Part shown: piece after piece, positions 20,701 to 31,796 of the stretch
Layout: each line of letters starts with the position of its first letter
Position numbering within the stretch: position 1 is the stretch's first letter
Assembly: GCF_000237925.1 (NCBI RefSeq)
Contig: NW_017386026.1
Span: 1,550,001 to 1,614,000 of the forward strand
Direction: 5' to 3'
DNA from: Schistosoma mansoni
Taxonomy: Eukaryota > Platyhelminthes > Trematoda > Strigeidida > Schistosomatidae
Length of the DNA: 64,000 nucleotides
Notes under the pieces: generated by a model
Seen by the model: the letters and a program-made list of their open reading frames with translations, nothing else
What the model was told of the DNA's origin: nothing
Databases searched by the model: none
Made by a program: the position numbers and the translations under genes

Positions 20701-23700
20701 TAACTACAACAAATAGTTATTTTCGTCTTATTTCTTTTTTTTTTTGAAAAAAACTTATTTATGATTAAATAATGTTTTGTTTTCTCCCATTTATTTTTTC
20801 TTTTTCTTTAAAATAGGTTTATGGGGATGTATGAATTTACGTTATTTAGATATGACCTCTTGTCATTTAAATTCATATTTATTAATTGGATTAAATAAAA
20901 ATGAAATTCAACTTGGTGCTATTAACCCCTTAGAGGGTAGTAATAATAATTTATCCATATATACAAAAGAAACAAATCGTTTTATTAAAAATTATCCAAC
21001 CTTATTAGGTATCCCACAATTACGTTTCCTTAATTTAAGTTCTAATCCTAAATTATCTAATGTATTCAATATTCAATTAAATTCAAATGAATGGTCATGG
21101 ATACAAAATAATTTATATAATAATGAAAATTTAGTTGCCAAGCAATATTTTAATAAAAATTTATTAGATAATGACAATAAAATAAATTCTAGTTGCTATG
21201 GTATTTTACCATATAAAATTGAATATTTAAATTTACAAGGATGTAATATTAGTTTTATAAATGGTTTAACATTTATGAAACGTTTAAATATATTGAATTT
21301 AAGTCAGAATCAAATTATAGATCATCAAGGTTTAATGTAAGTTTTGTTTTTCTTCTTTTTCTTTGTTTTCCTTGTTATGCCCCCAAATGCCCTGTTACGG
21401 CCGAGACTGGAGAAAGTCCGCTCTCCCTCTCCAAATGCTCTCACATAGCCACGCGTATATAGCCTCTGTCAGGGAAGTCTCACTCACTGCCTTCTTGCAC
21501 CACGGGTGTTGTTTACAAAATTGAGAGGACGAAAAGCGAATGTCCGGCACTTTAACCGAGTTGGTGGACACGGAAAGTTCACCTAGGAAAGTTGGAAAAC
21601 CCTGATTCCAAACCAATGGTGAACATGGGCTTCAGTATCCGGAAGGAACGAATGGCGTATGATTCAATCGTTGATCACCGGCTACCATGGGACTACATCT
21701 CCTCACGATGCTCCACTGCCTTGTGGATCAGATCTTTAGGTCAAAGGCTCCGGGTGTGGCCTCCTAAGAAAACCACCTGCTCCAGTTTGGGCACCTGAGC
21801 AGTATCATAACTCTCACACAAATCAACTGAGGTTTGTGCGGCACATATGTATCTGGTGCTTCCTTGCACCAATATTTATGTGTTCAAATAAATAAATAAG
21901 TAAATTTTCTTGTTAAATATTTCCTTTTATTTGAATTTAATTTCTTTTTTTGGTAAATTTATTCAAGGCCACTTAAATCATTATCATGTTTACATAATTT
22001 AAATTTAAAAAATAATCCAATTTGTGATCAGAATAATTATTTTCAAAGAATAATTTTTCATTTGAAAAACTTGAAAATCTTGGATGATCGTCGAGTGTCA
22101 ATAATGGATAGAGTAAGCGATAATTTATCAGAAGGGGTTTTGTGGAGATTTCAGTATTTTCATAGTTGAAATCACGATTCAGTTGTAGCTAGACCACCAT
22201 GGAAAACCTAGAAGCATTGGACGGCCATTTCGTCCTGTTATGGGACTCCTCAGCAGTGCGCATCCACGATCCCGCACTCACGAGATTCGAACCCAGGACC
22301 TACCAGTCTGGCGCCGGAGCACTTAACCGCGAGTGCGGGATCGTGGATGCGCGCTGCTGAGGAGTCCCATAACAGGACGAAACGGCCGTCCAGTGCTTCC
22401 AGGTTTTCCATGGTGGTCTAGCTTCAATTGACTCATGATTTCAACTATAAGTGATAATTGTTATTATCATTATTGTTATTGTGAAAATGTTCACATTTGA
22501 ACCGGCTTCAATTTTGTCAAGGATTTAGCGTTTTTTTTTATTACTTTCGATTGATATTAAGAGTCTGTAGTGAATGGCTGTCTCACATCTGAGATGGTTG
22601 ATGTCCACTGGTCTTGGTATTTCAACAGAACTCCAAGAATTCTATCTTGAAGCTTGTTACCAGTTACCAAATGATTATTATCGGTATAGAATTTTGTGGA
22701 AATTATCGAATTTTCATAGTTTTTAAATCACAAACTGATCTTGGTCAGATCACTACTCAGATCCTAGAAGCACTGGACATCCATTCCGTTCTAGTATGCG
22801 AATTCTCAACAGTGCTTATCCATGACGACAGTGGTTGTCTAACCAAAATTTGTTTGTGATTTTAAAAAAACTATGAAAATCCTATGAAATCCACAAAGCC
22901 ATATGTTTTAACATTAAGCACTGGATAAATCATGACGTCATATAAATTTGGATTGCCTGACTGATTCTTTTTGTTAGGAAGTTAGAATAGATTCAAAGCT
23001 TTACATAGAAGAAATGAATGAATGTAGTGTGTATGTGTTATGATTTATCGTATAATACTGTGTCCGAATAGGTTTTGTAAGATGATTCTTATGCACATTT
23101 ACTTAGTAAATGTTGTATTCAAATTATTAATATTGTGTTATTATGCTAATCCGTTAGGTCGTAACAAAATATAATTAATACAGATTGTTAACTCAATATA
23201 AATTGGATTAAAGTACGTTCCGGACAGAATGGTGTCGGTGCACGCTGATTGGCTAATTATTATTCAATCAGCGTCAGTCGATATTTGGAGAACAGTCTAG
23301 AATCTTCTCATATGAATACTATAAGTATACTTGAGTTTTTCTTATTGTGCTTCTTATATCCATCTACCCTTTTTATTTGGAATATAATTTTTTCCTGTTC
23401 AATCGTGTTCTGATTTGCGAACTTGTCGAGTGAAGTAGTGTCCAAGAGTAATAAGCAATAGGAATAGCTGGGTCGTCATAAGAGAAATTATAACACAGAG
23501 AGTCATGATAAATTAAGTGTAGGAATTGGTTAGATGATTAACAGTTGTTTTTTTTTAAAAAAAACAGTTTATTTTCACTGCCCCTCAACAACCTTCATCA
23601 ATTTGCATTAAGTTTTTTTTAAGTGTCCACTATATCATATCTCTATTGTTATTTTTTCTAGGTACGCGCAAATCTTTACTATGAACCTACATTAGAACAA

Positions 23701-26700
23701 GTAGCCAGAGAAGATCATCGAATTAATTTATTGCATCAATTTACAAAACCTCAACGTTTAAGAGATTGGTAAATTTATTTTAATTAATATAATTAATTAT
23801 TATAAGTCTAGAAGATTTATGGAGATTGTTTAAATTTTATGGTATACACAATTTACTGATTCTATTTCTACAATCATGTAATATCGAGGTTAAGTTCTCG
23901 CCGCGAGATCAAAGGTTCTTTGTTCGATTCCCCTGTGAGATCATATATGCGAACTTCTAAGAATTAGAAAACTTAGGACAAGTAACTGTTTTTGTTACTA
24001 TGGTTATGTGTTAGGTTGTAGTTATAAATTCATTCGTATATGAATCTTGTCATCTTGCGAAATAACTGTTAGCATCAGCAAAATATATGCTCAGGAAGAA
24101 CATTAATTAACAATAAATCCTCAGTTTATACTGAAACATCGATTATAAGAAATTTAAAACTGTATTAATTACCTTCCCTTAGTATTACTTGTTTGAATCT
24201 TCCCATTGATGTTTAGGACTGCAACTGGTCAGTCTCTTATTGGCATATGTGCATACTGTGCGTATTGCCTCGATATAGCCTTATTTTACAAGCCTTGTAA
24301 GCAAAGATGGATAGTGGCTAGGAGTGGAATCCAGGACGCACGTTTCGTCCTATTTGGGACTCGTTAGCTGGATGTACCTGCATCTCAGAGTTGATGTTCA
24401 CGAGTCCCAAATAGGACAAAACGCGCGTCCTGGATTCCACTGCTAGGCACTATCCATCTTTGTACTAATTACCGTTGTCGATTAAGTAAATGATTACGAA
24501 TGACTTTTTTTTTCAAAAACTAAGGAATATCCTGATAATTAGGTTTGAGGTTAATCATTCCTTCTCCAATAACCAAGAAAAGTGAAATACCGAGTATTTT
24601 GTTTTGTGCATCTAGTAGGTAAGCACCAAGGATAACAATGTAATTTTGATTGAAGAATCCATTTCAATCATTTATAGCTATTCATGTATATCTATTGTGA
24701 ACATATCACTGTACCACATCCCAAAGTGTCAATTAAGTAAAATTTAGGGCTTGAAATCAAATCGTCAATGAAACTATTCTCTTAGATGTAGCAATCACTG
24801 ACTGGTAAAATGCTTACAAATGCTTGGTACGGTACAGATTTTGAACATTGGACAACAGATGCGCTAAATATTCACGAACTTATGTCCTATCTCATAATTA
24901 AAGTAATAATAAGTTTACGTAATCCTAATATTTAGCTTTATAGTATATCCTCTGAATTACAATCAGGAAATTAAAGTAGATAAATAATGCTGACATAATC
25001 ATCAGTAAAGTACTTTTATAAATCTTGTGTAGGGGCAAATATGAGGTAACGTTAGATTGATAACAAACAGTTGAATCTAAATACAAAGAATTTTATACTG
25101 AAAATATTTACTATAATTTGTGAATGAATAAAACTTTCACAATGTGTAACAGGGCTATAAAGTAGATACAATGTGGGGGCTTAGTTACTGTAAATGAAAT
25201 CAATGGAGGAAATTCATGATTGAACATTTTCAAGCTAACTGATGCAATAAACTTAACCAATATGATTTCATTATCATCTAACAAGCTTTTCTGGCAAATG
25301 ATTTTGAGTGACCAAGAAGAGAGAAGCTGATAAACAATACATGAAAATCACTCTTTAAAAAGGTTAAATTAGTACAAGTACATTGAGTTGGTTATTCATA
25401 ACAGTTTATCCTTTAATTAGAAGTAATGCGGTTTGGGTTACTTATATCCACATAAGTAGTATGTAGTGATGGCCAGGCATAGAATGTATTTCACTAGAAA
25501 TTTGATAAGGAAAGAACAGAAATCAGACGGAATTGGTATGAAAATGCATGTACAATAATAATCGAAGACTATAGACTGATATTTGCAGAAGGAACAGTTA
25601 AGATTGAGACAAATGATTGTTATTCCACAAATTAACTGTTTACTGTATGGTTGTTAGATTTTAGTGAGAAAGTCTGTTATTTTTCTGTCAAATAATTTCG
25701 ATTGACCACACTCGTGTTCTCGCTCACTACAGTAAGACAAGTAGATAGTTTTCATTAGTTATATGAAAAGATTGTTAAATGAAGTAGTTTTCAAATGAAT
25801 GACATGTTAATATTCTGTGTGTACTTTCAACAATATCTTTACCTCCTTTAGTAAATAGTATTTTCTTAACATTCAACTTTGATAAGTATTTATATCCAAT
25901 ATTTGTTTCATTTAAATGTAACGTGTAATGATGTTCAATCAAAAAGAGAGAATTTAAAATGATTGATTTATACTATAGATAGTTTAAGAACGAGTTTTAT
26001 TGATTGAAAGAGGTTGAAGAATGATTCCATTATTCCACCACTGTTGTACAATTTTTTTGTCATCTTTAAAAGTTATTTTTTAAATTTATAAATTTTTCAA
26101 ATGTTTCGCCATTTATTTTAATGAGCTTAAATATCAGGAAATCGATATTGGTAGTTAGATTCTTTATGATTAAAATATACGAATATTTCAATTGATATCA
26201 TGAATAGATCAATGTTAGATGATTATTAAAGACCTGGAAGCACTGGACAGCCATTTCATCCTAGTGTGAGACTCCTCAGAAGTGTGCATCGGCGACTCCT
26301 TACACGGGACTCGGACCCAGGACCTGTCGGTCTCGTGGGTGAACGCTTTACCTCTAAACCACTGAACGAGCATCCAAGGGTCTAATGTCTAATTTCAAAC
26401 AATCCACGAAATTGACTAAGTTGAGACACTATCCACCATTATCTTCAATGAATTACTATCTCACAACAAACTCGGTTGAACTCTACTGGTCACACCTTCT
26501 TACTAGAACTCCACAAAATACCCCTTGAAACCAGTCACTGATGAGCATATGATGGTTTTGTTCTACTCGAATAAATTATCACACAACCAATATTCAATCA
26601 TTGTTTTATACCATTGAAGCGATAAACTAACAATTATGATTTTATATAGTTGAGATCATGAGTCAATTAAAGCTAGACCACCATGTAAAACCTGGAAGCA

Positions 26701-29700
26701 CTGGACGGCCGTTTTCTCCTATTGTGGGACCCCTCAGCAATGCGCATCCACGATCCCGCCTCGCAAGATTCGAACCCAGGACCTACCAGACTCGCGCCAG
26801 AGCACTTATTCGATAGACCACTGAGCCAACATCCAACATTCATAAAATGGCTTTTGTCAATAGTAGACATGCTTTCCAGTTGACTGTTGAATCAGTCAAA
26901 AATGTAAACATAGTTCTAGTGGCTTTAATATTATAATTTATTTATTTATCATTTTTTTTTGACAAAGTTCCATTTGAAAAACTGTATCTCCATTTCGTAC
27001 TTACAAACTTCATATTATATTCTAACTATTGTCTACAGTACCAAAATTAGGAAATCTACTCTACCGGGTCTGTTGGGAGATAGTAACTCATTGAAGACAA
27101 TGGTGGATGTGTCGCTCATTTTCCTGGATTGTTTGAAGTTAGACATTAACACCGTTGGATGCTGGCCGGCTCAGTGATCAAGAGGTTAAGTGCTCTGGCT
27201 CGAGACTGGTAGGTCCTGTGTTCTAATCTCGCAAGGTGAGGTCGTGGATGCGCACTGTTGAGGAATCCTACACTAGGAGGACACGGCTGTCCAATGCTTC
27301 CAGGTTTTCCATGGTAGTCTAGCTTCAATTGACTCATGATCTCAACTACATAAAATTACTAATAATCTCCACAAACCCCCCTTCTGATAATTATGATTTT
27401 AATTTATTTCTTTAATTATTTATTTATTTATTTATTCAAACTAAACTCTTCTATAATTTATTATTTTTCTTCCCCATTAAAGTACTTTACCAAATATAGA
27501 TACACCATATCCAATTCTTGCTATTATTGGACCAGTTGGTATTAATAAACGTCAATTAAGAAAATTCTTATGTCAACAATTAGATAATTATTTTATACCA
27601 CTTATATGTCATACAGATAGATTACCTAAATGTAATAAATTAATAAAACAATTCAATTCTATTCATTCAATAGATTCATCTAATAATAATAATACTAATA
27701 ACGTGGTAACTATCACTCAATTAAACAACAACCCTAATAATAATAATAATGAAATTGATGGTGTTGATTATTATTTTATAAATAAAGAAAATTTTAATAA
27801 AAAACAAATAGATGGTGAATTTATTCAAACTGCTCAAATTATGGGTAAGTAATGTATAATCAGAAAGGGGTTTTGTGTAGATTTCAGTATTTTCATAGTT
27901 GAAAGTGTGAGTCAATTGAAACTAGACCACCAAGGAAAACCTGGAAGCAATGGACGACCGTTTCGTCCTATTGTGGGACTATCGGTTAAGTGCTCTGGCG
28001 CGAGACTGGTAAGTCCTGGGTTCGAATCTCGCGAGGTGAGGTTGTGGATGAGCACTGCTGAGGAGTCCCAAAATAGGACGAAACGATCGTCCAATGCTTT
28101 CAGGTTTTGTTTGATGGTCTAGCTTCAAATGACTCACACTTTCAACTAAGAATTGTATAGTTTGAAATTATTATTATTATTTTTTGTTGTTGTGAAAATC
28201 ATTAGAAATATTTTTTTTTAAAAAAACATACAATGGATAATTATTAAATATGAACTAATAGACTCATATTCCAAAAAATGAATCTAGTAAGTTTTTATAG
28301 GGGAGGGGCATCGGCCTTGTGACTTCCAAAGGAACTCGGCTTTTATCATGAAGCGTCATAATTCTTCCTTCAACTCCCTGGGCAGAGTTCTTAACTGGGT
28401 TGATTTCATTGATACACACATCTAACTATACCTTTGTGAAACCTATCTTAAAGCTACTGATTTTTTATTTATTTGAACACATAAATATTGGTAAATAGAG
28501 GTACCGAATACAAATGCGTCACAGTCAGTTGATATGTATGTGGTCTGTGATACTGCACGGGTGTCCAAACTGGAGCAGGTGGTTTTCTTAGAAGAGCACA
28601 CCCGGAGCCTTCAACCTAAAGATCTGATCCACAAGGTAGTGAAACAACGTCTGGACATGTAGTCTCATGGTAGCCGGTGACCAGCAATATGTTCATACTC
28701 CATTTGTTCCCTCAGGATCCTGAAGCCCATGTTCACCATTGGTTTGGGATCAGGGTTTTCCAACTCCCCTAGGTGGACCGTTCATATTCATCGACCCGAT
28801 TAAAGCGCCGGACATTCGCTTTTCGTCCTCTCAATTTCTTAAACAACAGTCATGCCCTAAGAAGGCAGTGAGTAGGACTTCCCTTCCGGTGACTATATAC
28901 GCGTGGCTATGTGAGAGCATTTGGAGAGGGAGAGCGGGTTCTCCCCACCCTTGGCCACAACAAGGCATTTGAGGGCTAGTAACTTGTAAACATAAGATTA
29001 TAATCTGTTTAGATGATTTTGTGAACATTTCATAGTTATATTAAACGAAAATAGTGGTTTACTACTGTATATGTGCTACTGTTGACAGATATAAGTAGTA
29101 TGTATCATCAATCGAAAGTTAAATGCCTGGAGGCAGAAGATTAAGAAGATCGAAGAAAAGAAAATGAGAACAAAGAATGATAGATGTGGAAACGAAGGAA
29201 CAGTCAAGTCTGAGATAATTTATTGACATTTTTCAAATGAAGTACTTACTGTATGGTTCTCGGATTTTACTAAGATGTTCTGCAATTTTATCTTCAAGTA
29301 CACTCGATTGTCATTACTTGTGTTCTCGTTCACTACAGTACAAATTGACTAAATCTTAAAAAATCTTAACCAGTAAGTCATAATCATGATAACATGAAAT
29401 GTAACCCAAAGTTGAGTCAAGGCGAATTACCTTTAAAACCTTCCTAACCAACAGAAAATATTACACGGGTTCTCCGCTTTTACTATTGATTCCTTAGTTG
29501 ATGTCAATTATTGTTGATTAAGATTATTTTCAAATTCTGTGATCGAAGCTAGTTCGTTTTAACAAAGATTGAATAAATCTCTTCAACTGATCAATCGAAC
29601 AATGTTTTCGAATTTCTAGAATTCATTTGTTTATTTATTCTTTCATTTAATGTGATCCATATTCAATCATTTTATGATTTAAATGTAAATTTCAAGTTAT

Positions 29701-31755
29701 CAATAAAAAGAAGTACTTTTGTACAGCACTTCAAATGCTAACTTGATATGAACGTTATGACCAGTTTCAACCAAATGTTTCGCAATAGAGGAAGAGTCTG
29801 TCTATACTTTGATCTTGTTTGATATCAAGTTAGCATTTGTAGTTTTGTGTAAAAGCCTTCAAGGTCGTATATTAAGGTTTATTGAAGCCTTGGCTATACG
29901 GAAATTCAAACCCTCTTGATGTCTTCAAAAACAATTTGTTCTTACCCTTAACATACCCTGGTAAAAAAAGTACGACAATACACATTTTTCGCCCTAATTT
30001 TTCAGTAAATTATGTTTAATGGATGTATTTCTCACGTATTCTAGTATTCCATCAGTAAAATCCCATTTCCATGTCTTTTTTGTTTTTCCATTAAAATTGT
30101 AATCTAGTTCTTTAGATATCTGACTTTTCCTATTGAACGGTATGTTTGCATCACTTTCATTACCTATTGAACAATTAGGCATCGTCAACAATTGTCTCAT
30201 AAGATCTGTAGTTTATTAGCTCATAATTGTATATAAAACTGATAATAAGGCTTTATTCAATAGTTTTCAATTATCCTGATCAGTTATGTAATACAGTCTT
30301 CGAAGAAAGATATAAAATTGTGATTTCTTCTACATATTTAATTTAGGATATCAATATGGATTATCATGGGAAATACTAGAAAGTATTGCACGTCGTGGAT
30401 TAGCCGGTATAGTTGTTGGTGAATTAGAACTTTTGTATGGATTACGTTTAGCTGGATTAAAACCTCGATCAATCTTGTGTTTACCAAATAATTTACATCA
30501 TTATGAAAGAGTAATACGTGTGAGTATATCACAAATTCATTGTACTCAATCTGGATTGTCATGTGATGATAATATATTAGAAACATCATTAGAAAATACA
30601 GAGAAATGGATAAATTGGTATATTCAAAGAACTGATCAATTATATCCACAAATACATCGTGATAATCCTGGATTATTTGATGCTGTATTATCTAGTGATG
30701 ATACACAAGAATTATTTCAACAATTACTTTTATTAATTTTAGACTATTTAGGTAAGTTGAATAAAAAAATAAGTAAACTGAATATATAAATATATACTTA
30801 CTTACTTACTTACGCCTGTTACTCCCAATGGAGCATAGGCCGCCAACCAGTATTCTCCAACCCACTCAGTCCTGGACCTTCCTTTCTAGTTCTATCCAGT
30901 TTTTGTTCATTCTTCTCATGTCTGTCTCCATTTCTCGTCGTAATGTGTTCTTTGATCTTCTTCTTCTCCTTTGACCCTCAGGATTCCATATGAGGGCTTG
31001 TCTTGTGACGCAGTTGGGTGATTTCCTCAATGTGTGTCCTATCCACTTCCAGCGCTTCTTCCTGATTTCTTCCTCCGCTAGAATCTGGTTTGTTGTCTTC
31101 CACAGTAACTTGTTGCTGATAGTGTCTGACCAATGGATCCGAAGTATCTTTCGTAGACATCTGTTAATAAACATATGTATCTTCTGGATGATGGCTTTCG
31201 TAGTTCTCCACGTCTCCGCCCCATACAGTAGAACTGTCTTGATATTTGTATTGAAAATTCTGATCTTGGTGTTGGTTGACAATTGGCTTGAGTTGCAGAT
31301 GTTCTTCAGTTGTAAATATGCTGCTCTTGCTTTGCCGATCCTCGCCCTCACATCTGCATCAGATCCACCGTGTTCATCAATGATGTTGATATATATATAA
31401 TTCATATAATATTAAAGAATTTTATTGTGCAAATTGGCACAACACAGATATCAGCGAACAATGTTACTTTCAATTATATATCATCATAAAGCTTTACTCA
31501 GATAAACATGAATAGTTATGTGGGCAGATGAAAATATTAAATGTATCAAGGCAGTACGTGAATCAATAAGTATCCATCATCATTCATTGACAAGGATATA
31601 CAACTCAAACCACTTGAAGCACAATTAACCTCTGTAGATAAGTAAACACTTTATATAAACATCGATTTCAAAGGTGATATAGTTACAAACGTCTTGAAGA
31701 GGAGAATTTCGGACTTTCGCAAAACAACATTCTTTGCTGCAACTTTACGAATTAC

Positions 31756-31796
<41 letters not shown>

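Larger units (their letters stand above)
17783..20816 (+). other. LRGUK intron 1
   Basis: A 3.0 kb intron. It holds degenerate minus-oriented hammerhead-SINE copies (17925-18105 and 19936-20230) and otherwise unassigned AT-rich DNA. It ends with a long pyrimidine tract before AG at 20815-20816. Confidence 0.7.
22174..22455. repeat. Family H SINE foldback: two copies, inverted
   Basis: The left copy (22174-22320) is minus-oriented and the right copy (22328-22455) plus-oriented. They share one tRNA-like centre containing the B box, and arms of more than 100 bp pair almost perfectly. The right arm holds an intact hammerhead core (22351-22396) and the left arm a near-intact one (22214-22259). 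Both outer ends finish with the sequence around TAGCTTCAATTGACTCATGA. Confidence 0.85.
23769..27482 (+). other. LRGUK intron 4
   Basis: A 3.7 kb intron carrying the inverted Sm-alpha pair, three family H copies, an unclassified dispersed repeat (25440-25745), and (TTTA)n just before the acceptor at 27481-27482. Confidence 0.7.

Noticed and set aside
21395-21616. Minus ORF in family R as a separate gene.
   Set aside because: Its equivalents occur antisense to the other conserved ORF in each copy; without selection evidence both are repeat ORFs.
26652-28150. tRNA genes suggested by A and B boxes and GGTTCGAATC strings.
   Set aside because: No cloverleaf closes: acceptor and anticodon stems do not pair. 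They are SINE heads repeated in many copies.
30338-30649. 103-codon minus ORF.
   Set aside because: It is the antisense of LRGUK exon 6 and has no domain of its own.
31755-31794. (ATT)n run as a CRISPR or regulatory array.
   Set aside because: Pure trinucleotide repeat at a LINE 3' end, in a eukaryotic genome.
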